The translations under genes and the position numbers were made by a program. 47,189 nucleotides of DNA from a virus, in IMG/VR virus record IMGVR_UViG_3300046543_001165, positions 1 to 47,189 of that record. One strand, 5' to 3'. Within the stretch, counting starts at the first letter, position 1; the number at the start of each line of letters is the position of its first letter. Positions 41,318 to 47,189 of this stretch are shown piece by piece. A model generated the notes under the pieces. It was not told the DNA's origin and did no database searches. It worked only from the letters and a program-made list of their open reading frames with translations.

Positions 41318-41355
41318 CACTTGACCTCCTTGATATTCAAACCACGCTCGGCCAT
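41317..41355 (-). CDS. 12-codon minigene with coupled ends
   Basis: MAERGLNIKEVK begins with an ATG that overlaps the RusA stop (TAATG). It ends in TGA that overlaps the next ATG (TGATG). The ribosome site of the downstream gene lies inside it. It probably works as a coupling bridge, not as a functional peptide. Confidence 0.4.
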   Translation of the reverse strand: MAERGLNIKEVK

Positions 41356-41792
41356 TACGCGGCCTCTCTCTCGGTGTATTCACTTGCCCGCACCTCGACG
41401 CGCGGGATCTCCCCGTACTGCTTGCTCAGCGTGATCGACGTCACCCGCGCGTCGTCCACGTAGACGATTCCGTTCATCCCGTCCTTCAGCGCCTTCAAGA
41501 CGTTGTCCGCGTCCGGCTTCTTCGTGGCTCCGATGAATCCACGGAGCGCCAGATCGCGGCGCTTCTTCGACCAACTCGCCGGCACTCCCACGAATATCTG
41601 GACGAGCAGCGATACAGGTCGCGTGAACGGCGCCGCACCGGCCATCGCCCTGTGGGCCTCCAGCTTCACGAGGTTTTCGTACCGTGCCGTCTTCTCCGGC
41701 GTGTATGTCGAAACAAGGTTGCCGCGGCGGGCGAACCGAGCACGCCCTTTCGGCACCGGGTCGCCCGGTATCGTGAATGCGACCGCGCTCAT
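41355..41792 (-). CDS. rusA: Holliday junction resolvase RusA
   Basis: A 145-residue RusA-family resolvase. The start VAFTIPGDPVPKGRARFAR and the catalytic block KKPDADNVLKALKDGMNGIV (about 91-110), followed by VDDARV, supply the Asp residues that bind magnesium. It resolves recombination or replication branches before packaging. It overlaps the helicase gene by ATGA. Confidence 0.93.
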   Translation of the reverse strand: MSAVAFTIPGDPVPKGRARFARRGNLVSTYTPEKTARYENLVKLEAHRAMAGAAPFTRPVSLLVQIFVGVPASWSKKRRDLALRGFIGATKKPDADNVLKALKDGMNGIVYVDDARVTSITLSKQYGEIPRVEVRASEYTEREAA

Positions 41793-43159
41793 TCAAAGCC
41801 TCGGCTGCGGGACGTCTTGCCGGCGGTCGCGGTCGGCCACTGTCCGGTATGGCTCTCGAACTTCATGAACTCGCCGCGGTACGTGAGCGCGACGTCGCCG
41901 GTGCGGCCGTGTCGGAACTTGGCGAAGCGCAACTGCGCGAAGCCGAAGTACTGCTCGCCGCAGTCTGGGTTGGCGACTTCCTCGCGATGGATAAACAGCA
42001 CCGCGTCGGCGTCCTGCTCGATCGATCCCGAATCGCGGAGATCCGAAAGCATCGGCAACTTGCTGCTGCGCTCTTCGACCTTTCGATTCAACTGGGCCAG
42101 CGCGATGATCGCGACGTTCAGTTCCTTGGCGAGCGCCTTCAGGCCGCGCGAAATGCCTTCGATCTCCGTGTTTCGGTTCGCGCCGTCGCCGGTCATCAGT
42201 TGCAGGTAGTCGACGATGATCACGTCGAGGCCAGATTTGCGCTTTACCAGCCGCGCCTTCGATCGCACATCCAGCAGACGCAGCGCAGCCTGGTCGTCGA
42301 TGTACAGGTTCAGGTTCGTGATCTTCTGAGCGGCGACCGTCACCCGGTTCCAGAATTCGACGTCGTTCTCCGGCGCCTTCATCACGGTGTCGAGCGGAAT
42401 GCGACCGAGCGCCGCGAGGTTTCTGTCGTGCAGTTCCGATTCCGGCATTTCCATCGACAGGAACAAGGCGCTATGGTCTTCGGCAATGTGCGAGGCGATG
42501 TTTAGTGCGAGAGCCGTCTTCCCCATGCCCGGGCGCGCGGCGAGGATCACCAGCCAGCCAGGACGCAAACCGCCGTTCAACTGCCGGTCGATGTCGTCGA
42601 GACCTGTCTTGATGACGCGGTCCGTGCCGGCAGACCGACGCTCAAGCGCGCTGATGTGCTCGGCGAGTCCCTGCGCGGCCAGCTTCGGCTCGCGCTTGAT
42701 GGTCGCTTCGCCGAGTTGTTCGAGCTTCGCGGACGCCCGGTCGATCAGAACGCCAGCCGATTCGGGAGCGGCGCCGACCGAATCTTGAATCTCCGCCGCC
42801 ACAGAGAGCAGCCCGCGCTTCTGCGCACGGTCGCGGACGATGCCGGCGTAACGCGCGATGTTCGCGGAGCTCGGAGTGCTCTGCGCGAGGTCGTTCAGAT
42901 ACTTCAGGCCGCCGACCGCTTCCGCCTTGCCTTTGGCCTGAAGGCGCTCGTAGACGGTGATGACGTCCGCGCCGACTCCGGCGATGACCATTTTCGTGAT
43001 CTGCTCGAAGATCGTCCGGTGATCGCCCCGAAAGAAATGCTCAGCGCGCAGATCGCCGATCCGATCGATTGCATCGTTGTCGATCAGCAGCGCGCCGATC
43101 ACCGATTGCTCGGACTCGACAGACTGCGGAATCGCTCGTTGAAGGTCGTTGGCGCTCAT
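41789..43159 (-). CDS. dnaB: Replicative DNA helicase, DnaB type
   Basis: A 456-residue helicase of full DnaB length. The N-terminal domain (about 8-110) starts PQSVESEQSVIGALLIDNDA. The RecA-like core has Walker A ARPGMGKT (208-215) and Walker B DVIIVDYLQL (312-321). Being phage-encoded, it replaces the host helicase at the phage origin, like P22 gp12. It follows the O-like initiator and overlaps it by ATGA. Confidence 0.96.
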   Translation of the reverse strand: MSANDLQRAIPQSVESEQSVIGALLIDNDAIDRIGDLRAEHFFRGDHRTIFEQITKMVIAGVGADVITVYERLQAKGKAEAVGGLKYLNDLAQSTPSSANIARYAGIVRDRAQKRGLLSVAAEIQDSVGAAPESAGVLIDRASAKLEQLGEATIKREPKLAAQGLAEHISALERRSAGTDRVIKTGLDDIDRQLNGGLRPGWLVILAARPGMGKTALALNIASHIAEDHSALFLSMEMPESELHDRNLAALGRIPLDTVMKAPENDVEFWNRVTVAAQKITNLNLYIDDQAALRLLDVRSKARLVKRKSGLDVIIVDYLQLMTGDGANRNTEIEGISRGLKALAKELNVAIIALAQLNRKVEERSSKLPMLSDLRDSGSIEQDADAVLFIHREEVANPDCGEQYFGFAQLRFAKFRHGRTGDVALTYRGEFMKFESHTGQWPTATAGKTSRSRGFE

Positions 43160-44166
43160 TGGCCGCTCCTCTTGTTGTGTTGGCCGCCCTTGACGTTGCT
43201 GAAGCCTTTCGGGCTGATCAACCAGTCGAACCCCGCCGACGGCGGAACATCGACGTTTTCACGCACCCAGGGGAAATACCGTTTCCAGAAATCGGCGTCG
43301 TCCGGGCGGTGCGCAACGAAAGCCCGGATGGCGCCAGCGCGCGCTTCTACGAAAACCGAGTCGTCGACATTGCCGGTCTGCTCCCCGAGCGCCTCGTTGT
43401 AGGCTCGGATCACGGCTCGTTCGGCATCGCTGTACTCGGTTTGCAGTTCGTCCATCCATCCACCGTCGTTCAGCCAGGTGGATGCGTGGGGGATGAACTG
43501 CGGCGTCTTCCACTGCTCCGAAGTCTTGGCCCGCTTCAGACCTGCCATCAGGTCGTTGAAAAGCTGCTCGTTCGGGTTCAGCTTGGCAAACGCCTTTTCT
43601 GCTCGCTTCTTCGATTTCTTCCTTGGGTACTCAGCCCAGAAAATATCGAAGCGATCGCGGAGCGAGCGCGAAAGGTTTTCTTTTGGAGTTGTCTTTTGGC
43701 TATTGTCTTTTGGAGTTGTCTTTTGTGGTTGTTGAATCGACAACCCTTCAGTTGTTGAATCGACAACCCCTTGAGTTGTTGAATCGACAACGGGAGGTTG
43801 TTGAATCGACAACCTCAGATGGTCTTCAACCTTCCATTGCCGGTAATGCTTGTTCAGGCTGAGGCAGTGGGCATACTGTCCGTCGACACGATTCAGGACG
43901 CGCAGATCGACCAACTGGGCTATCGTGCGGCTCAGGTTGCTCTTGTCGATGTTCGTCATCTTCTGGATCTGCGAAAGACCGATGTCGTCGCTGCGCTTGT
44001 TGTAGCCGTAGGTCTTCCGTACCACTGCCATGACGACCGCCATCTGCTGGCCGGTAAGGCGAGCAAAGAGGATCGCGTCGAGCAGTTCATTCGCTATGCG
44101 CGTGAACCCGTCTTCGGTCCGCGGGCCCGGCTGCTCAGGCAGGTGGATGACTTCGGCCATAGCCAT
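43156..44166 (-). CDS. Replication initiator, lambda O type
   Basis: A 336-residue initiator. The N-terminal domain (about 15-115: GFTRIANELLDAILFARLTG, then VVRKTYGYNKRSDDIGLSQI) is the lambda O-type winged helix that binds origin repeats. The middle (about 118-165) is a repetitive linker, with SIQQP, VVDSTT and QKTTPK repeats, encoded by the iterons. The C-terminal domain (about 170-336) would contact the helicase. It precedes dnaB as O precedes P in lambda. Confidence 0.9.
   Translation of the reverse strand: MAMAEVIHLPEQPGPRTEDGFTRIANELLDAILFARLTGQQMAVVMAVVRKTYGYNKRSDDIGLSQIQKMTNIDKSNLSRTIAQLVDLRVLNRVDGQYAHCLSLNKHYRQWKVEDHLRLSIQQPPVVDSTTQGVVDSTTEGLSIQQPQKTTPKDNSQKTTPKENLSRSLRDRFDIFWAEYPRKKSKKRAEKAFAKLNPNEQLFNDLMAGLKRAKTSEQWKTPQFIPHASTWLNDGGWMDELQTEYSDAERAVIRAYNEALGEQTGNVDDSVFVEARAGAIRAFVAHRPDDADFWKRYFPWVRENVDVPPSAGFDWLISPKGFSNVKGGQHNKRSGQ
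43689..43726. repeat. T-rich repeats next to the iterons
   Basis: TTGTCTTTTGG occurs at 43689-43699 and 43703-43713, and TTGTCTTTTGT at 43716-43726. They form an asymmetric, T-rich plus strand beside the iterons, as in the DNA-unwinding part of the lambda origin. Confidence 0.65.
43728..43813. repeat. Origin iterons within the initiator gene
   Basis: Four identical 17-bp copies of GTTGTTGAATCGACAAC occur at 43728-43744, 43751-43767, 43775-43791 and 43797-43813, spaced 22-24 bases. The unit is an imperfect palindrome (GTTGT/ACAAC). The lambda origin has the same design, with four O-binding iterons in gene O followed by an AT-rich region. This is very probably the replication origin. Confidence 0.85.
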
Positions 44167-44167
44167 C

Positions 44168-44353
44168 TCAGTTCATCGCCAGGGAAAGCGCTTCGTTCAG
44201 ACGAGCGAGGCGATCAGAATTCAGCAGATCAATCTCGCGCTTCAGGTCGTTGCACAGCCAGACTCGCGCGGCGCGCTCTTCGCACGTCGTGATGAGGTGG
44301 CAAAGCTCATTGATCCGAGCAGCGCGGGCCGAGTCCAGATCGGGCGCGCTCAC
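44168..44353 (-). CDS. Hypothetical small early protein
   Basis: A 61-residue helical protein (LDSARAARINELCHLITTCE). It overlaps the preceding gene by ATGA and ends one base before the O-like gene. The function is unknown. Confidence 0.65.
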   Translation of the reverse strand: MSAPDLDSARAARINELCHLITTCEERAARVWLCNDLKREIDLLNSDRLARLNEALSLAMN

Positions 44354-44610
44354 GCTGCACCGCCAAGCTTCACGCGGTACACGGCACCGCTGTCACGCAG
44401 GTCCACGTCTACCAGCCCGGCGCGGTTGAGCACCTTGACTTGCGAGCGGACGCCGGAAGCGGACAGGCCGCACTTGGCCGACAGGACGCGGATAGACGGG
44501 GAGCACTCACCGGTCGACTGCTGCGCGAAATCGGCGAGCGCGAGCAGGACGATCTTCGGTGCATGCGGCAGATCCTTCTGCCATGCGAGATTGACGAGGT
44601 GAAGGCTCAC
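44350..44610 (-). CDS. Helix-turn-helix early protein
   Basis: An 86-residue winged-helix protein. The core is APKIVLLALADFAQQSTGE, then SIRVLSAKCGLSASGVRSQV and a wing KVLNRAGLVDVD. It resembles the DNA-binding domain of phage replication initiators, so it may bind the origin or a promoter. It overlaps both neighbours by ATGA. Confidence 0.75.
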   Translation of the reverse strand: MSLHLVNLAWQKDLPHAPKIVLLALADFAQQSTGECSPSIRVLSAKCGLSASGVRSQVKVLNRAGLVDVDLRDSGAVYRVKLGGAA

Positions 44611-44912
44611 GCGACCTCCGGCAGGGCGAGAAGCTGCTGGCTGTTGTGCGTGGCCAGGTCCTTGCGCGAGCCCTTCACGACCAGCAGGCCGAGGTCGAGC
44701 AACTCACGGACGCGACCGCAAACGCTCGAAAGCTTCAGGTTCGTGCGGCCGGCGATGTCCTCGCGCGTCAGGCGCGTGCGGTTGTCGGCGAAGCAATCCA
44801 GCACCATCTGCTGCTTCGCGCCGAGCTGCTTCGTCGACATCGCGTGAAACGCGTTCGACTGCGTCGTGGCGACGCGCCGAATTGTCTGACTGGTTGATTG
44901 CTCTGTGTTCAT
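44607..44912 (-). CDS. Winged-helix early regulator
   Basis: A 101-residue protein with a winged helix at about 30-90 (AKQQMVLDCFADNRTRLTRE, then LKLSSVCGRVRELLDLGLLV). The N-terminal 25 residues are polar. It may be a transcription regulator in a cII-like position. The role is unproven. Confidence 0.72.
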   Translation of the reverse strand: MNTEQSTSQTIRRVATTQSNAFHAMSTKQLGAKQQMVLDCFADNRTRLTREDIAGRTNLKLSSVCGRVRELLDLGLLVVKGSRKDLATHNSQQLLALPEVA

Positions 44913-44967
44913 CTGGGTTTATCCCGCAAGGTTTTTCTGTATGACGATCCGGCTTTAGAAGGGGCCT

Positions 44968-45204
44968 TCAGTCGCCCTCATCAGGGCCTATTCCTGCAAC
45001 CATGACCATGCGTGCGCGATGTAACCTAGCTACATGCTCACGACCATAAACACGGATAAACAGAAGCTCGCGAACGAACTCGGAGAGGCCCATGCCGGCA
45101 TCCGATGCCAGGCGGTCCAACTCGTCTTTCGTGTCTTCATCGACTCGCGCCTTCACCTCGGCCGTCAGTTTCCCCAGGGCGTTGCTGATGCGTCCTCGTG
45201 CCAT
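44968..45204 (-). CDS. Ribbon-helix-helix (Arc-like) regulator
   Basis: A 78-residue protein from ATG 45204 (MARGRISNALGKLTAEVKAR). The strand LTAEVKARVDED and helices KDELDRLASDA and LSEFVRELLFIR form an Arc/MetJ-like fold. It lies directly after the cro-like gene and may tune early transcription. A GTG at 45231 would add nine residues. Confidence 0.72.
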   Translation of the reverse strand: MARGRISNALGKLTAEVKARVDEDTKDELDRLASDAGMGLSEFVRELLFIRVYGREHVARLHRARMVMVAGIGPDEGD

Positions 45205-45315
45205 TCCTTCACCTATTTGGTTGTCGTTCACTCGCGTGGCCTTTATCAGATGGCCGCTGTACGGCTCTATCTATTCGCACTACTAAACCGCCGGAGCGGG
45301 GAACTTCTTGTTCGG

Positions 45316-45612
45316 TTATTTGCGCTTCTTGCGGGTCGACTTTCCGACCGGCGGCTGGGTGTCGTCGGACGCGGCAACGCGATCCTCAACGTCAGCAAGC
45401 TCCGGCCAATGCCTTATCCAGTCCTCGATGAGGTCTTTCCGGGTAACCTGTCCGCTGGACTTTTGCTCAATCAACACGCAAAGATCAGATCTAAACCTTT
45501 GATTTTTGCTGATCGCCTTGCGCAAGTAGCCAATCGAAGTTCCGCAGGAGCGGGCAAATTCGGATTGCTCTCGCGGCGAGAGAGAGTTGAGGTATGACCG
45601 TAGCTTTTCCAT
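45316..45612 (-). CDS. Cro/YdaS-like repressor
   Basis: A 98-residue protein from ATG 45612. The helix-turn-helix is EKLRSYLNSLSPREQSEFAR, then CGTSIGYLRKAISKNQ, the YdaS/Cro-like type. It is the first gene of the rightward-type early operon and is divergent from the CI-type repressor, as cro is in lambda. Only seven bases separate its ATG from a perfect -10, so its message would be nearly leaderless. Confidence 0.82.
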   Translation of the reverse strand: MEKLRSYLNSLSPREQSEFARSCGTSIGYLRKAISKNQRFRSDLCVLIEQKSSGQVTRKDLIEDWIRHWPELADVEDRVAASDDTQPPVGKSTRKKRK

Positions 45613-45619
45613 GAAACCG

Positions 45620-45647
45620 ATTATACCTATGGGTAAAATAATGTCAA
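45620..45647 (-). promoter_or_regulatory. Early promoter of the cro-like operon (pR type)
   Basis: On the minus strand TTGACA (45642-45647) and TATAAT (45620-45625) are both perfect consensus hexamers with a 16-base spacer. An operator lies in the spacer and one directly upstream of the -35, so bound repressor should block polymerase. Confidence 0.9.
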
Positions 45648-45674
45648 TACCTGTGGGGAATTTACCTGCGAGTA
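45624..45674. promoter_or_regulatory. Three repressor operators between cro and repressor genes
   Basis: TACCTATGGGTA (45624-45635), TACCTGTGGGGA (45648-45659) and TACCTGCGAGTA (45663-45674) share a 12-bp near-palindromic unit. Centre spacings are 24 and 15 bases. The first two frame the -35 of the cro promoter. The third lies on the repressor side and could control repressor synthesis. Confidence 0.8.
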
Positions 45675-45697
45675 ATTTCCGGGTCGAATATGGCCTT

Positions 45698-46498
45698 ATG
45701 GATAAATACGAAAAAAGAAGGGTCAGGCTGGTAGAGGTGCGCGACCGGAACTTCCAGGGGTCGGCGTCCGATCTTGCGCGCGCGATCGGCAAAGAGCCGT
45801 CCTACGTCTCGCGGATGCTCTATCCCGCAGGTAAGGAGGGGAGGAAGCGGATCGGCGAGGACATGGTAGAGGTGATCGAGACGGCGCTCGGCTGGCCGAA
45901 GGGCTCGCTCGACTCAGACATACCTGTTGAACAATTGTCCAGAGGCAAAACCGCGAACAGGACGGAGAAGTTGCCGCTATTCGGGGAATCAATCGGTAAG
46001 CTGTCATCCGATGATAGTAAGCAAACGTTGTCTTCACGCGAGACGACAACACCAGCCACCCCGCTGCAATACGAAATAGATACGACGAAGTACCGGCGCA
46101 TCTACGTCATAGGAAAATCGCCGGGGGGACTGCCCGCAATACTATGGAAGGATGGTGATACCCCCGTGGGCGCTACAAACGAATACGCAGAGCTTGCAAG
46201 CTCTGACCCGCGCGCTTTTATTTGCCCTGTTGTCGGCGATTCGATGTTTCCGCGCTTCATGCCGGGCGAATACGTCCTCGTCCAGCCGAGTCGGCCGCCA
46301 GAGATTGAGGATACGGTCCTTGTCCGGTTGGCGACCGGAGAGACGATGCTCAAGCGGCTCCTGTCTCGACGAGACCACCATATACGCCTCGGCGCCTGGA
46401 ACGATCCGACCATCACCACCCATCGCGAAGACGAAGTCACCTGGTTGTACAGCGTCGCGCACGCCGTGCCCGCCTGGATGATCAAGCACATCGTGTAA
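45698..46498 (+). CDS. CI-type phage repressor with S24 domain
   Basis: A 266-residue repressor from ATG 45698 (MDKYEKRRVRLVEVRDRNFQ). The helix-turn-helix is ASDLARAIGKEPSYVSRMLY at about 24-43. The C-terminal S24/LexA-like domain has VVGDSMFPRFMPGEYVLV (catalytic Ser in GDSM) and the Lys in GETMLKRL. The linker between the domains has no Ala-Gly or Cys-Gly pair, the usual self-cleavage site. There is no clear ribosome site. The gene is divergent from cro and keeps lysogeny by binding the five TACC-N4-GGTA-type operators. A start at 45587 would overlap cro and its promoter. Confidence 0.9.
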   Translation: MDKYEKRRVRLVEVRDRNFQGSASDLARAIGKEPSYVSRMLYPAGKEGRKRIGEDMVEVIETALGWPKGSLDSDIPVEQLSRGKTANRTEKLPLFGESIGKLSSDDSKQTLSSRETTTPATPLQYEIDTTKYRRIYVIGKSPGGLPAILWKDGDTPVGATNEYAELASSDPRAFICPVVGDSMFPRFMPGEYVLVQPSRPPEIEDTVLVRLATGETMLKRLLSRRDHHIRLGAWNDPTITTHREDEVTWLYSVAHAVPAWMIKHIV

Positions 46499-46523
46499 CA
46501 TCTGTTTCTTCCGCGCCACAGAG

Positions 46524-46554
46524 GGCCCCGCATAAGTCGGGGCCTTTTTCTTTT
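46524..46554 (+). terminator. Intrinsic terminator after the repressor gene
   Basis: Stem GGCCCCG (46524-46530) pairs with CGGGGCC (46538-46544) around a 7-base loop, followed by TTTTTCTTTT. It isolates the repressor transcript from the second early promoter. Confidence 0.93.
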
Positions 46555-46577
46555 GTGCGGTCGCTCGAAAAATATTT

Positions 46578-46618
46578 TACCCAAGGGTATTGACCTTCCT
46601 TTTACCCATAGGTACAGT
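46578..46618 (+). promoter_or_regulatory. Second early promoter with two operators (pL type)
   Basis: TTGACC (46590-46595) and TACAGT (46613-46618) are 17 bases apart. TACCCAAGGGTA (46578-46589) abuts the -35 and TACCCATAGGTA (46603-46614) lies in the spacer and -10. The latter is the exact reverse complement of the operator inside the cro promoter. The layout mirrors the cro promoter, so the same repressor should control both. Confidence 0.87.
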
Positions 46619-46685
46619 ACATCCATGCGCTGAACAAACAGCGCCGCGCCACACGGCGATGAAACCAAGGCCAAAGGGACCAAAA

Positions 46686-46826
46686 ATGTTCACATTCTGG
46701 ATCGAGTTCTATCGACTGCAACGCGTCGCGGCTTATAGCGCGGTGTCAGATAGCACCACATTCATGCGCTATGCCGACCACGGGCTCAATGGGACAGTCG
46801 TAATACCTCCGTTCGCAGGGTGCTGA
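46686..46826 (+). CDS. Tiny early protein
   Basis: A 46-residue frame from ATG 46686 (MFTFWIEFYRLQRVAAYSAV), with AAAGGG upstream. The first gene behind the pL-type promoter. It is aromatic at the start and ends in GTVVIPPFAGC. Function unknown; a Met at 46659 is an alternative start. Confidence 0.6.
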   Translation: MFTFWIEFYRLQRVAAYSAVSDSTTFMRYADHGLNGTVVIPPFAGC

Positions 46827-46828
46827 TC

Positions 46829-46960
46829 ATGTCCACATCAATCACAGTTCTGTCGGGCGGGTATCTCGAAGTTATTTGCCTCGACCCGTGGCTTGCGCCG
46901 CTTCGTCGGCACTACCAGATCCGCCGCACGGTGGACTTCGGTTCGATCGTCTGGGGCTAA
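46829..46960 (+). CDS. Tiny early protein
   Basis: A 43-residue frame (MSTSITVLSGGYLEVICLDP and onward, with RRHYQIRRTV), two bases behind the preceding stop and with AGGG upstream. Its composition is natural. Function unknown. Confidence 0.55.
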   Translation: MSTSITVLSGGYLEVICLDPWLAPLRRHYQIRRTVDFGSIVWG

Positions 46961-46972
46961 TAGGAGCCTGCC

Positions 46973-47065
46973 ATGCTTTACATCGCGATCGGGCTCGCCC
47001 CGTACCTTCTTCTCGACTGGATTCTTTTTGGATGGAGTGCCCATGCACCGCGCCCTCAACGATAA
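46973..47065 (+). CDS. Tiny membrane peptide
   Basis: A 30-residue frame, one membrane span (MLYIAIGLAPYLLLDWILFG) and a basic tail. TAGGAG lies seven bases before the ATG. Function unknown; it could be an exclusion or membrane-active early peptide. It overlaps the next gene by 23 bases. Confidence 0.6.
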   Translation: MLYIAIGLAPYLLLDWILFGWSAHAPRPQR

Positions 47066-47189
47066 CGACCTGCTGCACGCCTGCGATCGCACCTACGGAA
47101 AGGCCATTCTCGTGTCGGGACTCTCCGGCCTCGGAATTGGCTGCTTCTGGTTCCTCTGCGTCGCTTTCCGGGCCGGGGTGCTCTCATGA
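47043..47189 (+). CDS. Small early membrane protein
   Basis: A 48-residue frame starting MHRALNDNDLLHACDRTYGK, with one membrane segment at about 22-42 (ILVSGLSGLGIGCFWFLCVA). Its TGA is the last codon of the window. If the window is circular, the PAPS-reductase-like gene follows at once. Function unknown. Confidence 0.6.
   Translation: MHRALNDNDLLHACDRTYGKAILVSGLSGLGIGCFWFLCVAFRAGVLS

Noticed and set aside
43728-43813. Regular repeats as a CRISPR array
   Set aside because: Units are 17 bp with 5-7 bp spacers, lie within a coding frame and match lambda-type iterons; no cas genes are present.

Overview
The window looks like the complete or nearly complete genome of a temperate tailed phage of Burkholderia or a close relative. 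The basis is high GC, the codon habits, and small genes of the type seen in Burkholderia phages; this is inference, not a database match. It is a lambda/Mu chimera. Regulation, replication and head genes are lambda-like, while the contractile tail and baseplate follow the order of phage Mu.

Layout. 1-4021 (+) is the end of an early operon: a PAPS-reductase-like protein, two unknown genes, then xis and int. A HEPN-domain gene is inserted on the minus strand. 4022-4272 is a non-coding stretch with an IHF-type site (attP candidate) and a sigma70 promoter overlapped by a consensus LexA box. An ISL3-family IS with an 8-bp target duplication (4273-6477) sits directly behind that promoter and carries passenger genes. 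It separates the promoter from a 38-residue Cys4 protein gene (6496). A family 2 glycosyltransferase (6819) follows. 7903-38812 (-) is the late region. Read right to left it holds a Q-like regulator, a homing endonuclease, small genes, a gpZ-like protein, a cos candidate, the lambda head genes, Mu tail genes with a -1 frameshift chaperone, baseplate, lysis genes and several receptor-binding proteins. 38888-45612 (-) is the rightward-type early operon: cro-like gene, ribbon-helix-helix and winged-helix genes, an O-like initiator with iterons inside the gene, a DnaB helicase, RusA and nin-type genes. 45698-46498 (+) is the CI-type repressor. 46578-47189 (+) is a second repressor-controlled promoter and four tiny genes.

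How it works together. Both early promoters carry the same operator motif, one copy just upstream of the -35 and one in the spacer, and a third operator is found only on the repressor side. If the window end joins the window start, the second early operon runs through to xis-int exactly like lambda pL, and attP lies intact between int and the tail-fibre end of the late operon. That would mean a circular or virion-form genome opened at a gene start. Many genes are joined by ATGA or GTGA overlaps. The late operon is punctuated by minus-strand hairpin terminators, which fits antitermination by the Q-like protein.

The most interesting signal is the LexA-controlled promoter cut off by an IS from a tiny Cys-rich gene, in a phage whose repressor has no visible Ala-Gly self-cleavage site. 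This suggests an SOS-controlled antirepressor circuit that the IS has disabled or rewired.
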